Shown: positions 1 to 7,968, counted from the stretch's first letter. The stretch is DNA of 64,000 bases from Pseudomonadales bacterium (GCA_012103535.1 WLWQ01000001.1:558001-622000); one strand, 5' to 3'. The notes: generated from the letters alone by a model not told the origin. Translations and numbers: made by a program.

Positions 1-351
1 CGACTTATCGAATTTTAAATTGAACCTCCCCCATTTGAGCTGGCTATCGCCAATGGCTTCATCGATTAGCACCTTGGCATTAGCCGGCAGAGTCGTATCG
101 ATGTGCAAGAACAATAAGAGCTTGCCCTGCGCCAGTTCGGCTCCAGCGTTCATTTGCAGAGCTCTTCCAGATCCGCATTTGACAAGCTTGTCCACAAGCG
201 GAGTTGCAAGGGCAACGGTAGCGTCGCTTGAGCCACCGTCTACCAGGATGATTTCACAGTTTTCGTCCCTAAGAGATTGCAGATGGGTTAGGCGATCAAC
301 TACACACTCCTGTTCATCAAGAACTGGAATAATGATGGAGAGAGTATTCAC
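1..351 (-). CDS. Arsenosugar-type family 2 glycosyltransferase (partial, 3' end outside window)
   Basis: The gene enters from the left edge on the minus strand; only its first 117 codons are visible. It starts at a GTG (351-349), with an in-frame TAA just upstream. The protein opens LSIIIPVLDEQE, followed by EIILVDGGSSDAT and LLFLHIDTTLP, the nucleotide-binding and DxD-like motifs of a GT-A fold glycosyltransferase. This pattern fits the TIGR04283 family that accompanies ArsS. The start lies 16 nt after the arsS stop, so the two are probably cotranscribed. Inferred role: attaching or handling the sugar in arsenosugar synthesis. The family assignment rests on motifs and neighbour only. Confidence 0.8.
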   Translation of the reverse strand, partial: MNTLSIIIPVLDEQECVVDRLTHLQSLRDENCEIILVDGGSSDATVALATPLVDKLVKCGSGRALQMNAGAELAQGKLLLFLHIDTTLPANAKVLIDEAIGDSQLKWGRFNLKFDKS

Positions 352-367
352 AGATTAGGAGAGAGAA

Positions 368-1330
368 TTAACTTTCGAGCGCGCCGCCGCAACTGCTTCC
401 CTGGCCTGCGGTACAACCAAAACAATGCTCACCGATAACAATGGGATTATTGGCAAGGTCTTGGTCGAGGAGATCGACCAGATGAGTTTTGGGCTTGCCC
501 TGTGCAATTAATGGCATTTTTAACATCTGATTAAAATCACAATCATAAACATAACCTTGATAATCAATGCTAAGCAAATTGCGGCACATGACGGTATCTA
601 AATTTTCTTCTCGGTAACTGTCTCGCAGTATGGTCATGTATTCCTGATACAGACCTTTTGAAAGCAGCATGCCGCCGAAGCGGCTAATGGGCATATTGGT
701 AATCGTAAACAGTTGGTTAAACACGATGCCATGTTCGGCTTTTAGTTCTCGCTGGTAGTCCTCTTCCAATCCATCCTGCGCTGGCGGCAAATTTAAACCA
801 TCCGGATTAAACACAAGATTTAACTGCTTATCATTATCAACACCGTAGCCGAGTGCGTTTAATTTTTTAAGCGCAGCAACGCTCTCCCAATAGACGTTTT
901 TACCCCGTTGTTTTTCAACATTCTGTTCCATGTAACAAGGCAGAGAAGCTGTGACAGTGACCCCCTGCTCTGCCAAAAATTCAGCCATGTCTTCAAATCC
1001 TGGCTCTTCGAGAATAGTGAGATTACAACGATCGATAACTTCGATACCCGTTTTACGGGCTTCCCGTACCAGGTATTTAAAATGCTCATTTAACTCAGGT
1101 GCACCACCAGTGAGATCCAGGATTTTGACCGGATGTTTATGAATAAAATCCAGCACCAGCTCGATGCCCTCCCGGTCCATTTGTTCGGTCCGAGTTGGAC
1201 CAGCATTTACATGACAGTGCGTGCAGCTGAGATTGCACTTATAACCGAGGTTGACCTGAAGTGTTTCCAGCACACTTCGATTAATCGCAGGAAAATCTGT
1301 TTTTAGCAGTAAGGGGCGCGTATCAAGCAT
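368..1330 (-). CDS. arsS: Arsenosugar biosynthesis radical SAM protein ArsS
   Basis: The 320-residue protein has the radical SAM cluster motif CNLSCTHCHV near residues 32-41, followed by an LTGGAPELN segment. The C-terminus is Cys-rich (CFGCTAGQGSSCGG), the auxiliary region of the ArsS family (DUF3641 type). In this family, ArsS forms the C-S-free arsenic-carbon bond to a 5'-deoxyadenosyl group on dimethylarsinous substrate, leading to arsenosugars. The partner methyltransferase ArsM is not in the window. The glycosyltransferase gene that normally accompanies it follows after 16 nt. Length matches the family. The exact chemistry is taken from family knowledge and cannot be read from this sequence. 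Confidence 0.88.
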   Translation of the reverse strand: MLDTRPLLLKTDFPAINRSVLETLQVNLGYKCNLSCTHCHVNAGPTRTEQMDREGIELVLDFIHKHPVKILDLTGGAPELNEHFKYLVREARKTGIEVIDRCNLTILEEPGFEDMAEFLAEQGVTVTASLPCYMEQNVEKQRGKNVYWESVAALKKLNALGYGVDNDKQLNLVFNPDGLNLPPAQDGLEEDYQRELKAEHGIVFNQLFTITNMPISRFGGMLLSKGLYQEYMTILRDSYREENLDTVMCRNLLSIDYQGYVYDCDFNQMLKMPLIAQGKPKTHLVDLLDQDLANNPIVIGEHCFGCTAGQGSSCGGALES

Positions 1331-1758
1331 TCGTTCTTCTTCTTTTAAATAGCTGGCCCTGAGAAGACCTGTCTGGCACCCATTTTATGACAAGGGAGTA
1401 GCCAACGCATTGCTTTCCGTAGCAGCGAATTCCAACAGCCATTATGTGGCCTACTCTTGAAAAAGAGACTGCTAGACTTAGTAAAAACCGGCAAAAATTC
1501 AGGTATCGGCCGAGAATGTGATCTGGGACGCAACTTACTGAATTCCGTGGGATTAAGCTAAGATTAAGTGTAAAGAAAGGAAAATACCGAAAGATAGATT
1601 CGGTAAGGAAAATAGTGTGTTTCCGATCTTGTATTACAGGGGCTGTTGGTTTTTAATACGCGGCCGATATTAGCCGTAAGTACGCCGACAGCGGTTTATA
1701 GCAGGGAGCTGACGGCAGGAAGTATGTAATCTGCTGGTTGGCAGGTGGTAAAGCATAA
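1331..1758. other. Intergenic region upstream of arsS and the small 1759 gene
   Basis: This 428-nt stretch separates divergent genes, so it should hold promoters for both. The only clear structure is a perfect 7-bp inverted repeat, TACCGAA (1585-1591) and TTCGGTA (1599-1605). No convincing gene was found; a 62-codon minus-strand frame at 1345-1533 has poor protein character. Confidence 0.4.
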
Positions 1759-1986
1759 GTGAATGCGAAGAATTTCTATATTGTAGCGACAGCTCCGAAC
1801 GAGCCGAGCCTTCAAGTCAAAATCTCAGGACCCTACCTGACCCAACAAGCTGCCCAAGCGGATTTAGCCGCAGCCATCGATGAAGCTGTGGATATTGATC
1901 CAAGCGCAAAAGACTACCAATACAGCATTTCTCACGTCGAAAGCCGCAAACCTGGTGTCATCCAGCACATGGCTGCGCACGCATAG
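1759..1986 (+). CDS. Small hypothetical protein (75 aa)
   Basis: This frame starts at GTG (1759) and encodes 75 residues beginning MNAKNFYIVATAPNEPSL. The composition is protein-like: a possible beta strand at the N-terminus, then an Ala/Asp-rich helix (AAQADLAAAIDEAVDIDP), then a polar end. I do not recognise a family. There is no signal peptide or membrane segment. The ribosome-binding site is weak (AGGTGG about 13 nt upstream), so the start is uncertain. It stands alone between the arsenosugar pair and the AP2-domain gene. It could be a small cytoplasmic accessory protein; no function is proposed. Confidence 0.5.
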   Translation: MNAKNFYIVATAPNEPSLQVKISGPYLTQQAAQADLAAAIDEAVDIDPSAKDYQYSISHVESRKPGVIQHMAAHA

Positions 1987-2152
1987 TCTGATCTCAATCA
2001 AACCCTAATACCCGTCATATTGGCCGACTCTCGGCTAAGCGTGTAAACTATCTAAGTTACGCACTGATTTTCCCCATAAAATTAGAGCGAGTTTTTACAC
2101 TTTTTTGCAATAAAGATCGGCTCACGGCTTTCTATAATAGTCATAACAAGAG

Positions 2153-2178
2153 AAATCAGGTCGAGCCAAACCTGACTT
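2153..2178. repeat. Inverted repeat upstream of the AP2-domain gene
   Basis: TCAGGT (2156-2161) and ACCTGA (2170-2175) are perfect inverted arms; with flanking bases 8 of 9 positions pair. The repeat ends 32 nt before the TTG start of the AP2-domain gene. It could be an operator or a leader hairpin. No T-run follows, so it is not an obvious terminator. Confidence 0.35.
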
Positions 2179-2210
2179 ATTGACCAACATAGAACGACAG
2201 AGAGGTTCTT

Positions 2211-2585
2211 TTGAAAAAGCTTAGCTCACTTCACCACATCAGCATTATTGAATCCCGCGGCACGAATTGTGCCTGGGTACGCATTAAGTATGATGGCAAA
2301 AGTTTTCAACAGTCTTTTCCCTTTAAGAAATATGGCGGAAAGAAAAAAGCGATTGACGCTGCAAAGAAAAAGCGCGATCAGGAAGGCAAGAAGATCTACG
2401 GCACCAACTGGCCTTATGCCAAATACAGTCCACGAAAGATTTCTCCATTAAACAGTTCCGGAGAAATCGGCGTTAGTTACTCAGAAAAAGATCACAGCTG
2501 GGTAGCGACTTGGCAGGAAGGCAAAGGTGTTCGCCGCAAACAGAAAAACGCTTATTTCTCTATAAATAAATACGGAGAAGCCTAA
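2211..2585 (+). CDS. AP2-domain DNA-binding-like protein, truncated by an in-frame stop
   Basis: The frame starts at TTG (2211), well supported by AGAGAGG five bases upstream, and encodes 124 residues. Two AP2-like repeats are visible: residues about 18-56 (AWVRIKYDGKSFQQSFPF, then a Lys-rich helix) and about 84-124 (IGVSYSEKDHSWVATW, then AYFSINKYGEA). Each is a three-strand sheet followed by a helix, as in AP2/ERF folds of phage and mobile-element proteins. The second repeat is cut by TAA (2583-2585) just where its helix should begin; the next 19 in-frame codons continue that helix. The gene is therefore a recent nonsense allele, a recoded gene or a sequence error. Confidence 0.6.
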   Translation: MKKLSSLHHISIIESRGTNCAWVRIKYDGKSFQQSFPFKKYGGKKKAIDAAKKKRDQEGKKIYGTNWPYAKYSPRKISPLNSSGEIGVSYSEKDHSWVATWQEGKGVRRKQKNAYFSINKYGEA

Positions 2586-2645
2586 GCGAAAAAGCTTGCC
2601 GTTAAAGCCCGAAAGGATGCAGTAAAAGCAAATCGCATTCACTAA
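2586..2645 (+). pseudogene. In-frame C-terminal tail of the AP2-domain gene after the stop codon
   Basis: Directly after TAA (2583-2585) the same frame continues for 19 codons (AKKLAVKARKDAVKANRIH) to a second TAA at 2643-2645. The residues form the Ala/Lys/Arg helix expected at the end of an AP2 domain. One base change (TAA from CAA or GAA) would rejoin it. It has no start codon or ribosome-binding site of its own. Confidence 0.55.
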
Positions 2646-2688
2646 TTCTATATATTCCTAAAAAAGAATTAGCGAAATTGGATGCACT

Positions 2689-2712
2689 CAAACTTTGATG
2701 AATCGAAGTTTG
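2689..2712. terminator. Hairpin between convergent genes
   Basis: CAAACTT (2689-2695) and AAGTTTG (2706-2712) form a perfect 7-bp stem, with GAT/ATC able to extend it inward. It lies between the convergent ends of the AP2-domain gene and the 2751 gene, where a bidirectional terminator is expected. There is no strong U-run on either strand, so efficiency is doubtful. Confidence 0.35.
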
Positions 2713-2750
2713 TTCAACTTACTTGTTGCTCTTAACTGGCTTCTCGAGAC

Positions 2751-4076
2751 TTAATTTAACTGTGGCGGTTGCGGCGCAGTCCAGATCTCATTGTTATCGA
2801 GCAGTTCGGCGTAGACTAAATTCGCATCGAAATTCAATCGATCGACGCCAAACACTTCGAATAAGGCTTCAAAGCTAGCCAACGCCTCATCGGTATCGTT
2901 ATCGATTGCTACAACCAAATCATCCAGCGCTTCTGAATTGGAGAGTGCTTGAGCAGTGTGCATAAGTCCGGCATCGCGCATACCCGATATCAAAACGACT
3001 TGCGTATCTATGCTGGCAGGAAAAGTTGAGAACATGCCGTAGTCTTTAAACGGCTCACCTTCCTCAGGTAGTCCGGCATCACTGGTGTAATACTCCTCAG
3101 TTTGCGTATTGAGCAACTCGTCAAAACTGCGTCCGATGCTCAATCCCGATGCAGCGAATGTCATGTCAGTGAGCTTTTCTAAAGCCGAGAGATAACCAAT
3201 GTAAACGATATGGTTTTCTCTGATATCGGCAGTAGTTAAATCCGACATCATGGTGATGTTAACCGTCTTACCACTCTCCTGCAGGATAGGCACGATACGC
3301 GCTAAGGCGAAGGCGCTACCTTCAGGCATGTAACTCAAATCGAGATCCAGGTAATTTTCAGCTCTTTCAAAATCGGTAAACTGGAGCTCTTCCAGATCGA
3401 TACTTGAGTTCACACTAAATTCGCGAACCATGCGGGCGATATTGCCGTTGGCATTAAGCTCACCAAAGATATAGTAATCACCCATAACAAGTAGTATGGG
3501 TTGATCATCTTGCAGCACACTATCCCAAACGGGATGCTCAGCAGCAACCTGGGTAGCTTGAATAGAACTATTTTGATTTCCGGAAAGCATGTATATCAAG
3601 TTAACAGCTAACAAGACGACTGCCGCGGCTAGCAATCCTGTATTTAAGTTAAACGAGAAATGTTGTTTGCTCGGTACAGATGCCGAAGTAACATTTGCTG
3701 ATTTTTGTTGCGCAGCAATAGTGTACTGCCCTTTCGGTATAACGATTCGATAAGCAGCGTCGTGTTCATAGCTTTCGTAATAGCTGTCTAATTTTTTCCG
3801 CAGTTGGTGGACATAAACCCGCACAGTTGAATCAGCGGATACATCAAAATCTTCTCCGCGATCCAGAACTTCCACTGCGAGCTCAATCTCTTTTGGCGAT
3901 TTCCCTGAAAGCGAACATTGGACCAAATATTCCAAAAGAGCAGAGTAGTGCTTCGAACGCCCAAGAACGCCCGAAGACACAATTCGTTCACACAGACCCA
4001 TCAGTTCTTCGTTGCTGAACGCTTCGTTTATCCCACACAGGGAAGGCTTGTTGTTGCTATTAGTTTGCATGCTCAC
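2751..4076 (-). CDS. Membrane-anchored winged-helix regulator with periplasmic domain
   Basis: The N-terminal 120 residues look like a winged-helix DNA-binding domain of the kind found on membrane-bound regulators: SALLEYLVQCSLSGKSPKEI, then STVRVYVHQLRKKLDSYY as a likely recognition helix and YRIVIPKGQYTI as the wing. One transmembrane segment follows near residues 147-166 (GLLAAAVVLLAVNLIYML). The remaining 270 residues should be periplasmic and I do not recognise them. GTG at 4076 or ATG at 4070 can start the protein. It follows the DUF2239 gene after 37 nt on the same strand. By analogy with CadC/ToxR it may couple an external signal to transcription; targets are unknown. Confidence 0.65.
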   Translation of the reverse strand: MSMQTNSNNKPSLCGINEAFSNEELMGLCERIVSSGVLGRSKHYSALLEYLVQCSLSGKSPKEIELAVEVLDRGEDFDVSADSTVRVYVHQLRKKLDSYYESYEHDAAYRIVIPKGQYTIAAQQKSANVTSASVPSKQHFSFNLNTGLLAAAVVLLAVNLIYMLSGNQNSSIQATQVAAEHPVWDSVLQDDQPILLVMGDYYIFGELNANGNIARMVREFSVNSSIDLEELQFTDFERAENYLDLDLSYMPEGSAFALARIVPILQESGKTVNITMMSDLTTADIRENHIVYIGYLSALEKLTDMTFAASGLSIGRSFDELLNTQTEEYYTSDAGLPEEGEPFKDYGMFSTFPASIDTQVVLISGMRDAGLMHTAQALSNSEALDDLVVAIDNDTDEALASFEALFEVFGVDRLNFDANLVYAELLDNNEIWTAPQPPQLN

Positions 4077-4113
4077 ATGTTACCGAATATTCAGGCGTCG
4101 AATTGTAGCAGTT

Positions 4114-4713
4114 TTAGTCAAAGGCAGGGGCAGCAAACATGCGCGCGCAATCACGAATATCAGTTGGCCAGTTGTCAGTCTCTTCACTAAATCGAGCACC
4201 ATCACCAGCATACAAGGCACGAATCGCTTCCTCGAAGCCAGACAGGTCACCACCGATGGCATACATAAAGCGATTTGCCGCGTCCTGGGCATGCTTTTTC
4301 TTGTCTATCTCAGTGCTTTCCTTGCGCTCAGCATCGATCAAGCGACGGATAGTGGCCGAGGCCCCTCCCCGCTGAGTTTCCAGCCACTGCCAGTGTCTCG
4401 GCAGCAAAGTAATCTCCCTCCCTTCCACGCCGAGCTTGGGGCGCCCTCGCCCTCTTTTCGGCGTTTCAGCGGCGTCTGCATTGGTAGTTTTTAATCCGGG
4501 TATATTTTCTACCTGGAATCTCGCAACAACCTCGGCATCGCTCCCAGTTAGATCAATATCTATTTCCTGGCCTGAAGTTCCATTGAATAGTAAGAAAGTA
4601 GCAATATCATTCTGTTTTTCATAGCCTTTTAAGCTCAAAGCTATATCCACTAGTTTCCCACTAGCGACCAGCTTTCCACTAGAAAATGCGTAGTAATCTG
4701 ATAAGTAATCCAT
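4114..4713 (-). CDS. DUF2239 family protein
   Basis: The 199-residue protein carries the DUF2239 hallmark: a short RGRPKLGVEGREITLLPRH segment at about residues 89-107, then WQWLETQRGGASATIRRLID. The N-terminal half starts MDYLSDYYAFSSGKLVASG. RGRPKL resembles an AT-hook, and the later part is ribbon-helix-helix-like, so nucleic-acid binding is possible, but the family has no established function that I know of. A perfect palindrome, TACCCGGGTA (4751-4760), lies 37 nt upstream of the start and could be an operator. The gene probably heads a short operon with the membrane-anchored regulator downstream. Confidence 0.8.
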   Translation of the reverse strand: MDYLSDYYAFSSGKLVASGKLVDIALSLKGYEKQNDIATFLLFNGTSGQEIDIDLTGSDAEVVARFQVENIPGLKTTNADAAETPKRGRGRPKLGVEGREITLLPRHWQWLETQRGGASATIRRLIDAERKESTEIDKKKHAQDAANRFMYAIGGDLSGFEEAIRALYAGDGARFSEETDNWPTDIRDCARMFAAPAFD

Positions 4714-4854
4714 GTTTATTTCCCACAGATGAATCTATTAGCAATTATTATACCCGGGTAGTATTAAAATTGAAACACGACGGATAAAGCTACCGCAATG
4801 GAAACAGTTGGATGAGAAAAAAGCGAATTAGATCTGGATTGAGGAAAATAGAAA

Positions 4855-4877
4855 GGAAAAAGCTAATGCTAGCTTTT
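4855..4877 (-). terminator. Terminator-like hairpin overlapping the malonyl-CoA decarboxylase stop
   Basis: On the minus strand AAAGCTA-GCAT-TAGCTTT forms a 7-bp stem with a 4-nt loop, followed by a short T-rich tail (TTTCC). It includes the TAG stop codon of the decarboxylase gene and would end the glycan operon there. The stem is short, so confidence is moderate. Confidence 0.45.
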
Positions 4878-6164
4878 GATAAGGAGGGATTTCAGCTTGT
4901 CGTTAAACTCAATATCACCTTCCATGGCGTAGTGCTCGTGGTTGGTTTCGATACTATTCAGATCATAGAGATAGTTCACCATGGTGCCACGGGATTGATT
5001 AAGCCCTTTTTCGCTCAGATCAGCTGAAGTGTTGAGTTGATGGACAGACGCGCCGTTACCTAGGTGGAAACGGGCCACAGGATCGGTTGGATATTTTCCT
5101 TTCTTGGCTTGCAGCAGGTAATTGAGCACCGCTTTGCGAATGTACTCCGAATGTTCTTCGATTGATTCTGCATTCTTTGGTACTTGATTAACCAATTCTT
5201 TGAGTTCAGCCAGCTCAGGCAACTCTTCCTCCGAAGCAGTATCTAGCCATCTCTGCAAACCAGGGATTGGAGATAGCGTTACGAAGGTTTTGATCGAAGG
5301 AAACTCACCTTGGAGTTCCTGTACTACTTGCTTGATTAGAAAATTCCCAAATGAAATATTCTTTAAGCCGGGTTGGCAATTACTAATACTATAAAAAGTA
5401 GCAGTGTTGTATTCAGAGGAATCGACGACACCTACGCCTTTGTCTTCCAAAATAGAATTGATAGAACTCGGTATCTCTTTAGTGAGTGCAACCTCTACGA
5501 ATATTAACGGTTCATCGATTAGAGCTGGATGAAAGAACGCAAAGCAGCGCCGGTTGGGCGGATCGATACGACTACGCAAATCATCCCAGTCTTTAATCTC
5601 ATGAACCGCCTCGTAGCGGATAATTCTTTCTAGGATTGCAGCCGATGTAGACCAGTTAACCGTTTGCAACACCAAGAATCCCCGACCAAACCAGGAAGAG
5701 AATAAGCGCACGAAGTCTTCATCGACGGCTTTTAGTTCCGGGTGCTCTCTTAGATTTTTAAGGAGATCTGTACGCATACTCACCAAATCATGAGTCGCAT
5801 CAGGCGTGGAATTGAGTCGACGCAGTAACTCATGCCGTTGAGGCTCTGCCGCTTTAGAGAGTTTGTTTAGATTTGCGCTAGAAGGATCGGAATCATAAAC
5901 ATCAAATGCCAACTTAACCATGGCTTGGTTGGCATTGAAGTTTTGTTCGAGATCCTGAAAAAATGCGAGCTTCTGTTCATCATCTAACTCAGCATAATGA
6001 TCAAGCACTTGCCGAGCAGTCACGATTCCGGAAACCTCACCTACCGTTCCCATGAGCTTTTCTACAAGCTCATCGATAGATGCTTCTTCACTACTGGTGA
6101 AGAATAGTCCACGCTGCACTTTAACCAGGCCGCTTAGGAAATCTTGGAATCTACCGAACGCCAT
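4869..6164 (-). CDS. Malonyl-CoA decarboxylase
   Basis: The 431-residue protein matches malonyl-CoA decarboxylase across its length: an all-helical N-terminal part to about residue 170, then the GNAT-like catalytic domain. The catalytic pair described for the family is visible as Ser298 in TLSPIPG and His367 in RFHLGNGA. The enzyme converts malonyl-CoA to acetyl-CoA and CO2 in the cytoplasm. The ATG (6164) lies inside the preceding sugar-transferase gene (14-nt overlap) with GGAG seven bases upstream, so translation is probably coupled. No malonate transporter or malonyl-CoA synthetase is adjacent, which is unlike classical mat operons. Confidence 0.9.
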   Translation of the reverse strand: MAFGRFQDFLSGLVKVQRGLFFTSSEEASIDELVEKLMGTVGEVSGIVTARQVLDHYAELDDEQKLAFFQDLEQNFNANQAMVKLAFDVYDSDPSSANLNKLSKAAEPQRHELLRRLNSTPDATHDLVSMRTDLLKNLREHPELKAVDEDFVRLFSSWFGRGFLVLQTVNWSTSAAILERIIRYEAVHEIKDWDDLRSRIDPPNRRCFAFFHPALIDEPLIFVEVALTKEIPSSINSILEDKGVGVVDSSEYNTATFYSISNCQPGLKNISFGNFLIKQVVQELQGEFPSIKTFVTLSPIPGLQRWLDTASEEELPELAELKELVNQVPKNAESIEEHSEYIRKAVLNYLLQAKKGKYPTDPVARFHLGNGASVHQLNTSADLSEKGLNQSRGTMVNYLYDLNSIETNHEHYAMEGDIEFNDKLKSLLIKS

Positions 6165-6873
6165 TATTCACTCCACTGAAAGATTCAAAATATAGTCTAT
6201 AAAATTCCGGGAGAGCTCTTAGCAGTTCATTTGAAGGTATAGGCAAATCTTTGAAAAAACGTAGAACATTGTAATTGCGATTTATAATAGTTGCAGCAGT
6301 CAAGTAGATAATCTTAAGATATAGCCAAGCAGACTGATTCTCGGCATACCAGCACTCTAACTCACCTTTGTATGGAGTAATAACTTCATCATGAAAATAC
6401 TCATACGAGTGGCCGGAATTCTTCATGATTATGTCTTCGTTTCTAAAAAACAAAGCTGCTACTCCTGTCACGCCTGGAAATAGTTCACTAATTGCCTTTT
6501 TGACATGGTCTTCATATAAGTCAAAGTGAACTTTTGCTTGAGGCCGTGGACCAACAAAACTCATATCGTTCTTAAGTATATTTACTAGCTGGGGTAGCTC
6601 ATTAACCTTTGTTCTTCTCAGAAAGTTGCCAAAAGGTAATATTCTTGGGTCATTATCTCGGGTTAGGTATCCTCCAGGCAAATTTGGACTGTTTTCTAAC
6701 ATAGTAGCAAATTTGTATACGTAAAATTCGCGCCCACCAATTCCAACCCTTTTCTGACGATAAAAAACTTTGTGTTCTCCAGTAAAGAGTAAACCGATAA
6801 TGGCGCATAAAAACACCCAAGACAGACAAACAAATCCCAGCAGCGCAAAAAAAATATCTAGTAATCTAATCAT
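6151..6873 (-). CDS. Initiating polyprenyl-phosphate sugar-1-phosphate transferase (PglC/WcaJ family)
   Basis: The 240-residue protein has one N-terminal hydrophobic helix (LLDIFFALLGFVCLSWVFLC) and the bacterial sugar transferase core: FYRQKRVGIGGREFYVYKF, LRRTKVNELPQLVNIL, and MSFVGPRPQ. These are the signature motifs of small monotopic phosphoglycosyl transferases. It should transfer a sugar-1-phosphate from UDP-sugar to undecaprenyl phosphate on the inner face of the cytoplasmic membrane, starting the repeat unit. The C-terminal 60 residues extend past the usual core. It is the last glycan gene of the minus-strand run and overlaps the decarboxylase gene by 14 nt. The sugar substrate cannot be read from sequence. 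Confidence 0.88.
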   Translation of the reverse strand: MIRLLDIFFALLGFVCLSWVFLCAIIGLLFTGEHKVFYRQKRVGIGGREFYVYKFATMLENSPNLPGGYLTRDNDPRILPFGNFLRRTKVNELPQLVNILKNDMSFVGPRPQAKVHFDLYEDHVKKAISELFPGVTGVAALFFRNEDIIMKNSGHSYEYFHDEVITPYKGELECWYAENQSAWLYLKIIYLTAATIINRNYNVLRFFKDLPIPSNELLRALPEFYRLYFESFSGVNNGVR

Positions 6874-6963
6874 AAACAGTCGATAAACGTACAGTTGGCA
6901 GATACCAGTTGATGGAATAGTATGATACTGAATACATTACAGCTAGCAAGATGGTGGGAACTT

Positions 6964-7968
6964 ATGAGCGAAAGCCTAGATAGAACATTAGTAGTAGGTG
7001 GTGCAGGATATGTAGGCTCTGTACTAGTTAAGCGCTTACTTCGAGAAGGGAACTGTGTAACAGTTTTAGATAACCTCTTATACAACAATGACTTGTCGCT
7101 ACATGATGTTATTGATCACCCAAAATTAACTTTCATAAACGGTGACTTAAGAAACATTGATGATTTTTCTCGATCTTTAACTGGCATTCGTAATGTAGTA
7201 TTGCTTGCCGCACTTGTAGGTGATCCGATCTCGAAAAAATACCCTGATATGGCACATAGTGTCAATGAAGAAGGCGCCATCGCCCTAATTAATAATCTAA
7301 ACGGCAAGGGCATTGACAAATTTGTATTTTTGTCAACTTGCAGCAATTATGGATTGCAAGATACCGATGAACTAACCACTGAAACAGCAGAGCTAAAGCC
7401 CCTCTCTGTCTATGCTAAAAATAAAGTCGCTGTAGAAGAATATCTTTTATCTCAAGAGCAGAACTTGGACTATTGCTTCACTATACTTAGATGTGCAACC
7501 GCATTCGGCACTTCTGGTAGAATGCGATTCGATTTAACTGTATCAGAATTTTGTCGTGAGTTTACAATAAATGGAAGTTTTCTAATCTACGACGAAGATA
7601 CTTGGCGTCCTTACTGCCATGTTGAAGATATATGTAAGGCCATAATCACGGTATTGTCAGCCAAGTCCGAATTAGTAAATTCAGAAGTTTTCAATGTTGG
7701 CAGCGATTCCGGAAATTTTACAAAAAAGATGGTTGTGGAAGAAATTCTAAAGCATTTGCCAGATGCAGTTGCTCACTATAAAGAAGATGGATTTGATCCC
7801 AGAAACTATCGAGTCTCATTCCACAAAATCCAGAATACTCTAGGATTTAGTTGTGACTATAAAGTTGAAGATGTAATTCCAAAATTAGTATTTGCTCTAA
7901 GCAATGGAATGTTTAGTGATTTTGAAGATCGCCGTAATTTCTATGGGAATTATGAAATAATTATATGA
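6964..7968 (+). CDS. NAD-dependent sugar epimerase/dehydratase (extended SDR)
   Basis: From ATG 6964 the protein (334 aa) begins MSESLDRTLVVGGAGYVGS, placing the GGAGYVGS Rossmann motif near the N-terminus as expected; the longer frame from 6922 would add 14 unusual residues. STCSNYG and YAKNKVAVEEY supply the Ser/Thr and YxxxK catalytic residues. TAFGTSGRMRFD and DTWRPYCHVEDI are typical of substrate-binding loops in nucleotide-sugar epimerases. It is the only plus-strand gene inside the polysaccharide locus and is divergent from the sugar transferase, sharing a 90-bp promoter region. Specific reaction unknown; GalE-like or 4-reductase activity are both possible. Confidence 0.85.
   Translation: MSESLDRTLVVGGAGYVGSVLVKRLLREGNCVTVLDNLLYNNDLSLHDVIDHPKLTFINGDLRNIDDFSRSLTGIRNVVLLAALVGDPISKKYPDMAHSVNEEGAIALINNLNGKGIDKFVFLSTCSNYGLQDTDELTTETAELKPLSVYAKNKVAVEEYLLSQEQNLDYCFTILRCATAFGTSGRMRFDLTVSEFCREFTINGSFLIYDEDTWRPYCHVEDICKAIITVLSAKSELVNSEVFNVGSDSGNFTKKMVVEEILKHLPDAVAHYKEDGFDPRNYRVSFHKIQNTLGFSCDYKVEDVIPKLVFALSNGMFSDFEDRRNFYGNYEIII

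Noticed and set aside
20-358. Plus-strand frame of 112 codons at the left edge
   Set aside because: It lies antisense to the glycosyltransferase frame, which has clear GT2 motifs; its own product is Ser/Arg-rich with no family character.
1345-1533. Minus-strand frame of 62 codons upstream of arsS
   Set aside because: No ribosome-binding site, low protein character and no recognisable motif.
4012-4494. Plus-strand frame of 160 codons
   Set aside because: It is antisense to DUF2239 and the start of the regulator gene, both of which have clear family motifs.
6922-6963. Longer start for the plus-strand epimerase
   Set aside because: The added residues (MILNTLQLARWWEL) precede the usual Rossmann start and have no support; ATG 6964 places the GGAGYVGS motif where the family has it.
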